Of a DNA stretch of 64,000 nucleotides, positions 29,220 through 37,764 are shown piece after piece. Made by a program: the position numbers and the translations under genes. How positions within the stretch are numbered: position 1 is the first letter of the stretch; every line of letters starts with the position of its first letter. The stretch is from JAWKOK01 sp963765875 (GTDB taxonomy: Bacteria > Chloroflexota > Anaerolineae > Caldilineales > Caldilineaceae), in NCBI GenBank assembly GCA_963765875.1, contig CAVXYK010000012.1, positions 186,001 to 250,000 on the forward strand. Direction: 5' to 3'. Below the pieces are notes generated by a model. It did not search any database. It was not told the DNA's origin and worked only from the letters and a program-made list of their open reading frames with translations.

Positions 29220-30305
29220 TCAGCCGCCGATCTGATTCATCGCCCGGGTCTCGGCCACTACGCCTTGGTCCAAGCCATGGCCCCATGGTTTGTGGAAGGC
29301 GCCTTCGCGCATCATCGTGCGCATCTCTTCGAAGCTTGCGCCGTCGCGCAGCGGCGTCAACAAGTCTACCTCATCATCACGTAGGAGACAGAGACGGAGC
29401 TTCCCATCAGCGGTCAGCCGGATTCGACCACAACCCTGGCAGAACGGTTCCGTCACGCTGCTGATGAAGCCCAGCGTGCCCATGGCGTCCGGGATGCGGA
29501 ATGCTCGACTGGGGTCGGCAAAATCATATCGCGTCTCATCCAGTGGACCAAAGACCGACTCAATACGTCGGCGGATCTCCTTATAGGAAACGACATTGCC
29601 CTGCTGAAACTCAGTGATTTCGCCAAAGGGCATCATCTCAATGAAACGCACTTCCCAATCGTTCTCAATCGTCAATCGTGCCAGATCGATCACATCTTCG
29701 TCATTGAAATCATGCACAACCACGCAATTGAGCTTCATAGGGCGCAAGCCTGCGGCTTCAGCCGCACGGATTCCACGCCAGATATCATCGATGTCGCCCC
29801 AGCGTGTGATGGTGTGGAACTTCTGCGGGTCCATGGTATCAATACTGACATTGACACGCTTAAGGCCGGCATCAGCCAATGGAGCGGCCATCTTGTCGAG
29901 CAAAATGGCGTTGGTGGTCATAGCCAGGTCAGTGATGCCCGGTGTGTTGGCCATCTCTCGAATCAGATCGACTACTCCAGGGCGGATCGTTGGTTCGCCG
30001 CCGGTCAACCGAATCTTGTAGACGCCTAGGCTGGCGGCCACCCGCACCAACGTAATGATCTCCTCATCGGTCATCAGTTCCTGACGAGGACGAAACTGCA
30101 TCTGCTCAGGCATGCAGTAGACGCAACGCAGGTTGCAGGCATCGGTTAGACTGATACGCAGGTAGTTGATGCTGCGACCGTAGCTGTCTGCCATCGGCTC
30201 GATCAACGAGTCCACATCTGCCGTTGGGACGGAAAAACCCTCGGGCAAGGGCGCAATCGACACATTACCGTAGCCATTAGTCTGTACCATCCGATTAGTG
30301 CTCAA
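29220..30305 (-). CDS. moaA: GTP 3',8-cyclase MoaA
   Basis: A 361-residue radical SAM enzyme that converts GTP to the cyclic intermediate in molybdenum cofactor synthesis. The N-terminal cluster is DACNLRCVYCMPEQ (CxxxCxxC), SAM-binding RLTGGEPTIR follows, the second cluster is FCQGCGRIRLTADGKLRLCL (Cx2Cx13C), and the protein ends in the conserved GG (MNQIGG). The start is a TTG: AGGAG stands six bases before it. About 40 residues precede the conserved core, somewhat longer than usual. No other moa genes are nearby. Confidence 0.94.
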   Translation of the reverse strand: MSTNRMVQTNGYGNVSIAPLPEGFSVPTADVDSLIEPMADSYGRSINYLRISLTDACNLRCVYCMPEQMQFRPRQELMTDEEIITLVRVAASLGVYKIRLTGGEPTIRPGVVDLIREMANTPGITDLAMTTNAILLDKMAAPLADAGLKRVNVSIDTMDPQKFHTITRWGDIDDIWRGIRAAEAAGLRPMKLNCVVVHDFNDEDVIDLARLTIENDWEVRFIEMMPFGEITEFQQGNVVSYKEIRRRIESVFGPLDETRYDFADPSRAFRIPDAMGTLGFISSVTEPFCQGCGRIRLTADGKLRLCLLRDDEVDLLTPLRDGASFEEMRTMMREGAFHKPWGHGLDQGVVAETRAMNQIGG

Positions 30306-30434
30306 GCCTTACTCCTAGATTAGTCTGCAAGTTCTATTGCTTCACGATTCCAGGGTGACTGCCATTCCGACGACGGTCGGCACACAGACGCAAAGCCCGT
30401 TTCCGTACGACATCGCGTTCAGGCTTGGATCCCT

Positions 30435-31235
30435 CTAGCCTGCCGGCGCAGGGGCCGTCCAGTCAGCCCATTCAATGTTCAGCGCTTCCGAATCCTGTTG
30501 CACGCCTGCTACCGGGCCGATACGATACGTGCAACAGCCGCCATCTTCTGTCATCGAATTGATGCGTTGACAGGGACGGCCGAGCAACGTATTGATCAAG
30601 GCCTGGTCCATCAAACAGAGTTCACTGTGCTCCGTGGACACATCTGCATAGGGGCAGTTGTACTTGTGCAATAGATACCCATTCTCTCTATTGTCATCAT
30701 TTGCATCAATGTCATCAACAGGTTCTACAGTATCCCAACAGGCCAGATAGCCACGCTGATTCAGGAACGCCGTTACGCGCTCCAGCCGCTCTTCCAGCGC
30801 AACACTGCTTCCATAATCACCCATTTCATCCGTAATCTCTGCAGCGATGCCAATGGCCATGGCCTGAAATGCACCTTCCACCTGTTCGGGCGGAACAAGC
30901 TGTTTGATCTGGCGCACCAGATGTTCAGCCAGCGAGGCATAGTTGTTGGGGAAGTAGGCGTTGGCCTCAGCGGTCAACGCGTAAATCTGCTGCGGACGAC
31001 CGACACTGCCCTTGCGCGCTACTCGTTCAACACAGATCAAGCCATCTCCCTGGAGAATATCCAGATGATGACGAACAGAAACGGGCGCCATTTCCAATTG
31101 AGCGGCTAATTCAGCCACCGTGGCCCCATTCGTTCTCTTCAATATTTCCAAGATCTGTTTGCGAACTGCGTGCACGGCATTTTCCCCACGATCACGAATA
31201 TTTAGACTGAGACTATACCATGGATGGGGCTGCAT
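30435..31235 (-). CDS. SufR-like helix-turn-helix regulator
   Basis: A 266-residue regulator. The N-terminal winged helix is AVRKQILEILKRTNGATVAELAAQLEMAPVSVRHHLDILQGDGLI. The C-terminal half has conserved cysteines (HKYNCPY, ELCLMD, RPCQRI, GGCCTYRI) spaced C-x12-C-x14-C-x11-C, the pattern of the SufR/COG2345 group, in which they bind an Fe-S cluster that reports cluster status. The spacing differs somewhat from cyanobacterial SufR. Position upstream of moaA and the Fe-S carrier genes supports a role in controlling Fe-S supply. Start uncertain: ATG at 31235, or a TTG six bases upstream. Confidence 0.82.
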   Translation of the reverse strand: MQPHPWYSLSLNIRDRGENAVHAVRKQILEILKRTNGATVAELAAQLEMAPVSVRHHLDILQGDGLICVERVARKGSVGRPQQIYALTAEANAYFPNNYASLAEHLVRQIKQLVPPEQVEGAFQAMAIGIAAEITDEMGDYGSSVALEERLERVTAFLNQRGYLACWDTVEPVDDIDANDDNRENGYLLHKYNCPYADVSTEHSELCLMDQALINTLLGRPCQRINSMTEDGGCCTYRIGPVAGVQQDSEALNIEWADWTAPAPAG

Positions 31236-31377
31236 CGTCAATATTTATGAAAAACTTGATACTTATTAGATCGTTCCCCGGTATGTGCCGAATCTGCTAT
31301 ACTGTTTCATAGCTCCATCCAGACTTCTCAATGAGTTCGCTACAATAATGAAAACGAGCCTTAGTTGAGAACCTGAT

Positions 31378-31540
31378 TTCCACAGATGACTCTACTGCAA
31401 TACCGAAAAAATTAGCCACAGATGACCACAGATAGTAATCTGATGTTCACAGATGGTTCTCAGATTTCCAGAGTAATCTCAGTACTATCAGTGTCTTTTC
31501 CGTTTTCCATCTGTGTGAATCTGTGGCGAAAAAGGCTCTA
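31378..31540. repeat. Dispersed CACAGAT-type repeat, copy 5
   Basis: 'ccacagatgactctactgcaa', 'agccacagatgaccacagat', 'ttcacagatgg' and the facing 'catctgtgtgaatctgtggcgaaaaagg'. It occupies the leader of the GMC oxidoreductase gene, and the oxidoreductase frame happens to be open through it. Confidence 0.7.
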
Positions 31541-31625
31541 TACATTGGACTCATCAATAGATACCCAGGCTGTCTATTCTGCCCCGACGGCGGTACTTGA
31601 CGGCAACACGCGAAAGTCACGATCT

Positions 31626-33143
31626 ATGCAACTGAGCTACGATATTGTCATCATCGGTACCGGCGCAGGCGGCGGCACGCTGGCCTACGCACTGCGCAAC
31701 AGCGGGGCCAAGATCCTGCTTATCGAACGGGGAGACTACCTGCCTCAGGAACCAGAGAACTGGGAACCCAAGGCTGTCTTTGATGAGGCCCGCTACAAAC
31801 CGTCGGAGAAATGGCAGGATGCTGGTAACGGCCAGTCCTTTGACCCTGGCGTTCACTACTTTGTCGGCGGCAACACCAAAGTCTACGGAGCCGCCCTGCC
31901 CCGTTTCCGCGAGACGGATTTCGCTGCTGTGGAACATGAAGGCGGCACGTCGCCGGCATGGCCCATCACCTACGAACAGCTAGAGCCCTACTACGCACAA
32001 GCCGAAGAGATCTTCTGGGTCCATGGTCAGCTCGGCGACGATCCGACCGAACCATACCGTTCAACGTCCTACCCCTTTCCGCCTGTAGCACACGAGCCCT
32101 ATATCGAAGAGCTTGTCGATCGTCTGCGCAAACAAGGGCTGAAGCCGTTTCACTACCCCATGGGCATCGACCTCAGGGAGGGTGGACGCTGTATCCGTTG
32201 CAAGACGTGCGACGGCTTCCCCTGCAAGCTGCTGGCCAAGGCGGATGCCGATGTCTGCTGCGTTCAACCCGCATTGGAGAGCCCGGACGTGACGCTCTGG
32301 CCACGCACGCTGGCCCATCGTCTGCTGACTGACGAGACAGGGCGGCGGATCATCGGCGTTGAACTGGAGAAAGAAGGCGAATCCCTTCGGGTTCAGGCCA
32401 AGACCTATGTGGTTGCCTGCGGAGCGGTCAACTCAGTCATGCTCCTGCTGCGCTCGGCCAACGCAGCGCATCCGGACGGTCTGGCCAATCGCTCGGGACA
32501 GGTGGGGCGAAACTACATGGTTCACAACAACACCGCGCTCATGGCCATTGACCCGACACGCGTCAACCCGACCATCTTCCAGAAGACGATGGCCGTCAAT
32601 GACTTCTATCATTTAGGGCCGGACTTCCCCTACCCCATGGGCAACATGCAGATGCTGGGCAAGCTTCAAGCCGGCATGTTGACCGCTGCAAAACCGGGCG
32701 TGCCGCGCCTGATCCTGCAGGCCATGGCCAATCGCAGCGTCGACTGGTGGATCATGTCCGAGGATCTGCCTGATCTGAATAACCGCGTCGAGCTGGGGGC
32801 GGACGGCCGCGTGCTCGTTCACTGGACGCCCAACAACATGGTGGCCCACGACAGACTAATTTCGGCGGCGCGTTCGATGATGAAACAGGCCGGCTATCCG
32901 CTGGTCTTTGTCGAGCGCATGGGCATTGCCACCAACTCGCATCAGTGCGGCACCATCCGCTTCGGCGAAGATCCGGCCACTTCCGTACTTGACCCGCTCT
33001 GCAAGGCCCACGACGTCGAAAACCTCTACGTCATGGACTCATCCTTCTTCCCGTCATCTGCGGCCATGAACCCGGCGCTGACGATTGTGGCTCAGGCGCT
33101 GCGCGTGGCCGAACATCTGAGCGAGGGGATCAAGGGTGCTTAG
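31626..33143 (+). CDS. GMC family FAD-dependent oxidoreductase
   Basis: A 505-residue flavoprotein of the glucose-methanol-choline family. The N-terminal dinucleotide-binding motif is YDIVIIGTGAGGGTLAYAL with LLIERGDYLP, and the C-terminal GMC_oxred_C domain has NSHQCGTIRFG and AAMNPALTIVAQALRVAEHL with its catalytic His/Asn region. It probably oxidises an alcohol or sugar alcohol. The frame extends 204 bases upstream through a dispersed repeat; I start at the ATG where the FAD domain begins. A GlcG/HbpS protein and a ROK kinase follow on the same strand, which suggests a sugar-oxidation set. Confidence 0.9.
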   Translation: MQLSYDIVIIGTGAGGGTLAYALRNSGAKILLIERGDYLPQEPENWEPKAVFDEARYKPSEKWQDAGNGQSFDPGVHYFVGGNTKVYGAALPRFRETDFAAVEHEGGTSPAWPITYEQLEPYYAQAEEIFWVHGQLGDDPTEPYRSTSYPFPPVAHEPYIEELVDRLRKQGLKPFHYPMGIDLREGGRCIRCKTCDGFPCKLLAKADADVCCVQPALESPDVTLWPRTLAHRLLTDETGRRIIGVELEKEGESLRVQAKTYVVACGAVNSVMLLLRSANAAHPDGLANRSGQVGRNYMVHNNTALMAIDPTRVNPTIFQKTMAVNDFYHLGPDFPYPMGNMQMLGKLQAGMLTAAKPGVPRLILQAMANRSVDWWIMSEDLPDLNNRVELGADGRVLVHWTPNNMVAHDRLISAARSMMKQAGYPLVFVERMGIATNSHQCGTIRFGEDPATSVLDPLCKAHDVENLYVMDSSFFPSSAAMNPALTIVAQALRVAEHLSEGIKGA

Positions 33144-33204
33144 AGATTGTCGCTAGAACACGAGCAACAAACGGCTCCTTGAACAATTGTAGGATGCACA
33201 ACCC

Positions 33205-33296
33205 GACCTCCGGGAGGTGTCCGAGGGAGGTGTCCGAGGGAGGTGTCCGAGGAACCTCTTGCTCTGAACGCCATTTGTGGACACCCCCCGGAGGTC
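33205..33296. repeat. CTCCGGGAG inverted repeat with 13-bp triplication
   Basis: Arms GACCTCCGGGAGGTGTCC (33205-33222) and GGACACCCCCCGGAGGTC (33279-33296) match at 17 of 18 positions. The word GGGAGGTGTCCGA is repeated three times without a gap at 33212-33224, 33225-33237 and 33238-33250. Confidence 0.8.
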
Positions 33297-33347
33297 TTGC
33301 CCCACAATTCCTCAGAATGCCCAACAAACTGAACCAGGAGAGGATCG

Positions 33348-33764
33348 ATGTATCAGAAATTTCACCTTTCACATGTCGACGCCATGACCATCGTCGACGC
33401 TATCCGCACAGAGCTTGAGGCAGATGGGCGCGGTGCATCGATCGCTGTGGCTGATGCACACGGCGAGTTGCTTGCCTTTCTGCGCACCGACGGCTGCAAA
33501 CTGCCCTCACTCAACATCGCCATCAATAAGGCGTTCACCGCCGCACGCGAAGGGATTGAGTCCTATGACCTGGGTCAGGCGTCGAAAAACGACGGCTTCC
33601 CAATGACCAACTTCGGCGATCTGCGCTACACTGCGTGGGGCGGCGGCGTGCCCATCATTGTCGACGGCCAGGTCATCGGCGCGGTCGGCGTCAGCGGTCT
33701 ACCCGAGGGCGACGATATGGTGCTGGCGCGTATGGGCGCGAGTCTGATTGGAGCAGGAGCCTGA
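33348..33764 (+). CDS. GlcG/HbpS family heme-binding protein
   Basis: A 138-residue DUF336/GlcG protein: ASIAVADAHGELLAFLRTDGC, SLNIAINKAFTAAREG and GGGVPIIVDGQVIGAVGVSG are diagnostic. HbpS-type proteins bind haem and sense redox state; GlcG-type ones are found in oxidation operons. It lies about 200 bases after the GMC oxidoreductase and three bases before the ROK kinase, so it is likely an accessory to the oxidoreductase. No signal peptide, so cytoplasmic. Confidence 0.9.
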   Translation: MYQKFHLSHVDAMTIVDAIRTELEADGRGASIAVADAHGELLAFLRTDGCKLPSLNIAINKAFTAAREGIESYDLGQASKNDGFPMTNFGDLRYTAWGGGVPIIVDGQVIGAVGVSGLPEGDDMVLARMGASLIGAGA

Positions 33765-33766
33765 AC

Positions 33767-34691
33767 ATGGATCAATGGGTCGTAGGGGTGGACCTGGGCG
33801 GCACAAAGGTAGAGCTAGGATCTGGTCAGTCCGGATGACCGCATCGTGGATCGGCGGCGGATTCCGACCAACGCACAGGACGGCGTTTCTCAGTTGGTGA
33901 CGCGCATCACTGAGGCGGTAGACGAACTGAAGGCGGCGCTGCCTGCAGCCGAGTCGATTGCAGCGTTGGGCATTTGCAGCCCCGGCCCCGTAGATCCGGC
34001 GGCCGGTCTGCTGATCGATCCGCCCAATCTCCAAGGATTACACAACACGCCGCTGCGTTCGCTACTGGAAACGGCCTTAACGCTACCAGTAGTACTGGAA
34101 CACGACGCCAACGCCGCTGCCCTGGGCGACTTCCACTTTGGCGCCGGCCGCGACGCCGAGGACATGTCCTTCATCGTGGTCGGTACCGGCGTGGGCGCGG
34201 CCATCATCGTCGACGGCCAGCTCTATCGCGGTCGCCACGGTGCGGCTGGCGAGATCGGCCATGTGACGCTGGACCGCAACGGCGAACTCTGCTCGTGCGG
34301 CAACCGGGGTTGTGTCGAGACCTTCATCAGCGGGCCGTGGCTGGGGCGCCGCTTCGCCGCATTGCGCAGGCTGCCTGAGAACAACATGGGCGGAGCCGAA
34401 GTTGCCGATCTAGCTGCACAAGGTGATGAGATCGCAGGCCAAGTGTTGTCAGATGCCGGCGAAGCACTGGGAACCGCCGTGGCCACCATGGCCATGATCG
34501 TCGATGTGGACCTGTATGTCATCGGCGGCAGCGTGGCTAAGGCGGGTGATCTGTTGCTAGAGCCAGCACGGCAGGCCGTTCCCCAGCACAGCTTCGCCTC
34601 GGTTGGCTCACGTGTACGCATCGTCGCCACTGAGTTGGGCGATGACGGACCGGTTCTGGGCTGTGCCTGGCTGGCACGGCAAATCAGTTGA
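33767..34691 (+). CDS. ROK family sugar kinase, frameshifted near the N-terminus
   Basis: About 307 residues. The N-terminal phosphate loop VVGVDLGGTKVELG is in one frame and stops soon after; the rest (LVSPDDRIVDRRRIPTNAQ onward) is one base out, and deletion of a T near 33821 joins them. ROK signatures are all there: EHDANAAALGDFHFGAGRD with the catalytic Asp, GAAGEIGHVTLD, and the zinc motif CSCGNRGCVE. Glucokinase-like activity is likely, but N-acetylmannosamine or other sugars are possible. It begins three bases after the GlcG stop. Confidence 0.85.
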
Positions 34692-34730
34692 GGGTCCCAG
34701 TACGTTTTTTGGGACAATGCCGGTAGAGAT

Positions 34731-34800
34731 GATCCAGGAAGGGACACGAATTTACACGAAGAAATCCGCCTTCGTGTAAATTCGTGTCCCTTCCTGGATC
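34731..34800. repeat. Perfect 31-bp inverted repeat
   Basis: Arms 34731-34761 and 34770-34800 are exact reverse complements around the 8-base loop AAATCCGC. The arm contains GGGACACGAA, shared with the repeat at 36180-36283. It lies between the ROK kinase stop and the S33 peptidase start and could terminate transcription or be a REP-like element. Confidence 0.9.
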
Positions 34801-34884
34801 ATTGTTTTCATGAAATCGCTTTGCAGACAGGCCACTCATCAATCAATCAGTTCGATCACCTTCCAAAAACGAGGCCCAATCACC

Positions 34885-36168
34885 ATGAGCACCTACCATC
34901 TCCCCGGTTTCTCAATGGCCGACCACGAGTTCAGCGTTCCACTTGACCATGAACAGCCCAATGGTGAGCAGATCACCGTGTACGCACGCGAGGTCGTGGC
35001 TACCGCCCAGGTTGACAACGACTTGCCCTGGCTAGTCTTCCTGCAAGGGGGGCCCGGCTCCCCCGCACCGCGCCCGGAGGACGTGTCGGGCTGGCTCGGC
35101 ATGGCATTGCAGCGCTATCGAGTACTACTGCTGGACCAACGCGGCACCGGGCGCAGCACACCGCTGACCGTCCAGACGCTGGTTCACCTTGACTCAGCGC
35201 AGGCCCAGGCCGACTATCTGACCCACTTCCGTGCCGACTCGATCGTGCGCGATGCCGAACTGATTCGCGGCCAGTTGCTGGGCGAAGATCGGCGCTGGAC
35301 CTTGCTCGGCCAGAGCTATGGCGGCTTCTGCATTGGGACCTATCTCTCATTCGCGCCCGAGGGCGTAGACGCGGCCATGATCACCGGTGGTCTGCCGCCG
35401 ATTGGCCAGTCTGTTGATGAAGTCTATCGCCACACCTATCGCCGCGTCATCGAGCAGAACAAGCACTACTTCCAGCGCTACCCTGACGACGCCGACCGGC
35501 TGCGCAAGATCATCGACTATCTGCGCTCGCATGAAGTTGAATTGCCCAGCGGTGGTCTGCTCACGCCCCGGCGCTTCCTACAGCTGGGTCTGGCCCTCGG
35601 CTCAGGCAACGGCTTTGAACAGATCCACTATCTGCTGGAAGAGGCATTTGTGGAAGGCCCGAGCGGTCGCGAGATCAGCTATGCGTTGATGCGCGGCGTC
35701 GAGCATGCCCAGCACTATGAGACATACCCCATCTTCGCCCTGCTCCACGAAGCCATCTACACAGAAGGCGTGGCCTCAAATTGGTCAGCCGAGCGCGTGC
35801 GCGCTGAATTCCCTGAATTTTCGCTTGATGCCGAAGCGCCGCTCTTCACCGGCGAGATGATCTACCCCTGGATGTTCGATGACTACAAGGACCTGCGCCC
35901 GCTCAAGCAAGCCGCCAACCTCCTGGCAGCCACCGATGACTGGCCTGCCCTCTACGACCCGGCAGTCCTTGCACAGAACAACGTACCCGTGGTCGCAACC
36001 ATCTACTACGACGATATGTACGTAGACGCCATCTTCGCCGAGCAGACGGCCTCATTGATCCGGGGAACGCGCTACTGGTTGACCAATGAACTAGTCCATA
36101 GCGCGCTGCGCATGGATGGCGAGAAGGTCTTCGGGCGGTTGAGTGCGATGTTGCGCGGCGAGGTGTAA
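34885..36168 (+). CDS. Proline iminopeptidase-like alpha/beta hydrolase (S33)
   Basis: A 427-residue alpha/beta hydrolase. The oxyanion segment FLQGGPGSP, the DQRGTGRS strand, and the nucleophile elbow LGQSYGGFC are those of proline iminopeptidases, which remove N-terminal proline from peptides. Acid and base residues lie in the C-terminal third (YYDDMYVD, NELVHSALRMDG with the His). There is no signal peptide, so it is cytoplasmic, in contrast to the lipoprotein hydrolases at 51982-54679 and 60921-63248. I start at ATG 34885; an upstream in-frame ATG overlaps the inverted repeat. Confidence 0.87.
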   Translation: MSTYHLPGFSMADHEFSVPLDHEQPNGEQITVYAREVVATAQVDNDLPWLVFLQGGPGSPAPRPEDVSGWLGMALQRYRVLLLDQRGTGRSTPLTVQTLVHLDSAQAQADYLTHFRADSIVRDAELIRGQLLGEDRRWTLLGQSYGGFCIGTYLSFAPEGVDAAMITGGLPPIGQSVDEVYRHTYRRVIEQNKHYFQRYPDDADRLRKIIDYLRSHEVELPSGGLLTPRRFLQLGLALGSGNGFEQIHYLLEEAFVEGPSGREISYALMRGVEHAQHYETYPIFALLHEAIYTEGVASNWSAERVRAEFPEFSLDAEAPLFTGEMIYPWMFDDYKDLRPLKQAANLLAATDDWPALYDPAVLAQNNVPVVATIYYDDMYVDAIFAEQTASLIRGTRYWLTNELVHSALRMDGEKVFGRLSAMLRGEV

Positions 36169-36179
36169 GGAGCGGTTGA

Positions 36180-36283
36180 TCCACGAAGGGACACGAAGAG
36201 CACAAAAGATCGCAAAGGTCACGCATTCAACCGATCCAATGGAATTGTGGGGCCATTTCGTGCTCTTCGTGTCCCTTCGTGGA
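36180..36283. repeat. 24-bp inverted repeat, GGGACACGAAG family
   Basis: Perfect arms 36180-36203 (TCCACGAAGGGACACGAAGA...) and 36260-36283 around a 56-base loop. It shares the core of the 34731-34800 repeat and lies between convergent genes. Confidence 0.85.
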
Positions 36284-36293
36284 CTGGTCTTTC

Positions 36294-36671
36294 CTACCCG
36301 TCCTCAATCCCATCCAGCAAGATGTTGAGCGCTCTGGTCGAAATCACAATCTCCCACAGCGACAACGTCAATGAAATCAGCAGGACAACGACGCTGACGC
36401 CAAAGAGGATTTCCCCGGCCGTCACCTCTTCTAGAAAGATGGCAAACATGGAGAGCGTGCAGAGCAGAAAGCTGAGGATGCCGTAGGCCTGCATGTTTTT
36501 GATCAGCGAGATGCGGCGACGCAGGTTGTCGATCTGCTGCTGCAAACCAACCTCGTCCTGGCTCTTGTTGAGCGTACGGACCAGGCTGGCCAAGGCCAGG
36601 AATCGGTTGGTGTAGGCCAGCAGAAGCAGGCTGATGGAGCCAAAGAGAATCGCCGGTTCGGTCAGGTTCAT
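36294..36671 (-). CDS. DUF2721 family membrane protein
   Basis: A 125-residue protein with helices at ILFGSISLLLLAYTNRFLAL, GILSFLLCTLSMFAIFL and LFGVSVVVLLISLTLSLWEIV. The intervening QQQIDNLRRRISLIKNMQAYG stretch is a conserved amphipathic helix of DUF2721, a family of unknown function. It is convergent with the S33 peptidase and divergent from the MarR-ABC operon. Nothing in the context indicates its job. Confidence 0.8.
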   Translation of the reverse strand: MNLTEPAILFGSISLLLLAYTNRFLALASLVRTLNKSQDEVGLQQQIDNLRRRISLIKNMQAYGILSFLLCTLSMFAIFLEEVTAGEILFGVSVVVLLISLTLSLWEIVISTRALNILLDGIEDG

Positions 36672-37204
36672 GAGGATGCCTTCTGAATCTAGCTAAAAAT
36701 GACAAGATGCGGTTCGCCTGAAGCACGGAGACAGGGAAATCGCGTCAATACTGGTTCAGATCGGATGGAATCCGTCCGCCAACAGCGCCCTCAGTCGCTG
36801 TGCGTTGAGCCGCTGTTGAAGATTAACGAAAAGGTACGGGTTTCGTAGGTGCGGTTTGTAACCCGTAGGCATCAAGCCAAGCGTTGCGTCTCGCGTTGCC
36901 GTCGGTTTCGGCAGGGATAAATCCCGCCGCTAACAGCGAAAAGCCGCCTCAGCGGCTGAGCTCTGGCGCCTGAGGGCGCTTTTCGTTGTTAGCAGCCGGC
37001 TTCAGCCGTTGCTGCAAGTTCGTTCGCAGCGGGTTTCAGCCCTGCCGCAAGGAAAAGCCAGTTGGCCTGCACCACATGATGCAGCCGAATCTGACCCAAG
37101 TCTATCATACCCGCCCCACGGTACAGCCCCCAGCTAAGGTCGACTTTCCCCATCATTTCCTGAACCCACTACCCACACCAAGAGCACATTTCACCAGATC
37201 ATCC
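36672..37204. other. Gene-free stretch with a structured repeat
   Basis: No credible gene. It holds the hairpin repeat at 36911-37017 and further pieces of 'gcagcgggtttcagccctgc'. The promoter region of the MarR gene begins at its right end. Confidence 0.6.
36911..37017. repeat. Structured dispersed repeat, copy 1
   Basis: Contains arms CTAACAGCGAAAAGC (36930-36944) and GCTTTTCGTTGTTAG (36978-36992), 14 of 15 pairs, flanked by GATAAATCCCGC and GCAGCCGGCTTCAGCCGTTGCTGC. A second copy at 42351-42472 differs by paired changes. Confidence 0.75.
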
Positions 37205-37284
37205 TTGACAGAGAAGACTATTCGATCTAAACTATTTCGATATAGAAATATTCTTTACAGAAATATTCAAGATAGAAATATAAT
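37205..37284 (+). promoter_or_regulatory. Promoter and repeated operator of the marR-ABC operon
   Basis: TTGACA (37205-37210), a 17-base spacer and TAAACT (37228-37233) form one promoter. TATTTC-GATATA-GAAATA (37233-37250) is an imperfect palindrome. AGAAATAT recurs at 37244, 37259 and 37274, exactly 15 bases apart. A second -10 box TATAAT lies at 37279-37284. MarR proteins bind such AT-rich palindromes, so autoregulation is likely. Confidence 0.6.
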
Positions 37285-37317
37285 GACCCCGACCGCAAAC
37301 AGCTACTGGAGAACGCT

Positions 37318-37764
37318 GTGAATGATCAGAACAAACAATTGACCAAAGAGACCGTGAAACGATTCTTGCAGCTCAACCGCCACATGCGCCAGGCGGCACG
37401 ACAGATCACCAGCTACGGCGTGCGCCCGCGTGATTTTTCAGTTCTCCGGCACATCCAGGAGGCAGGGTCCCAGACCATCGGCGAAATCCAGGAGTATATC
37501 CTGAGCAGCCCCAGCACGGCTTCGACGGTCGTTGCCAAATTGGAAGATGACGGATATGTCACTCGCACGCGATCCAAAGAAGACAACCGCGTGGTCTTCG
37601 TGGAACTGACAAAAGCCGGCCAAGAACTCGCAGTTCGAACGCCGATGCAGGGCGTTCCACTGCTGCGCCGACGGCTTGAGGCCCTGCCCGAAGACGATAT
37701 TCGCCGCATCAACGATGCACTCGGCGACATCCTAAGACTGATGGAGGTTCCAGACGAAGCATGA
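37318..37764 (+). CDS. MarR family transcriptional regulator
   Basis: A 148-residue dimeric winged-helix regulator: YGVRPRDFSVLRHIQEAGSQTIGEI, SSPSTASTVVAKLEDDGYVTRTRSKEDNRVVFVELTKAGQEL is the recognition helix and wing with the typical D-R pair. The start is GTG at 37318 with GGAG six bases before it. Its stop overlaps the ATG of the ABC exporter by four bases (ATGA), so the two are translationally coupled and the regulator probably senses a compound the exporter removes. Confidence 0.92.
   Translation: MNDQNKQLTKETVKRFLQLNRHMRQAARQITSYGVRPRDFSVLRHIQEAGSQTIGEIQEYILSSPSTASTVVAKLEDDGYVTRTRSKEDNRVVFVELTKAGQELAVRTPMQGVPLLRRRLEALPEDDIRRINDALGDILRLMEVPDEA

Noticed and set aside
31422..31625. 68-residue N-terminal extension of the GMC oxidoreductase
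   Set aside because: It is translated from a dispersed CACAGAT repeat; the FAD-binding domain starts right at the ATG at 31626.
33205..33296. CRISPR-like array from the repeated GGGAGGTGTCCGA units
   Set aside because: Units are contiguous 13-mers with no spacers; it is a tandem expansion within a palindrome.
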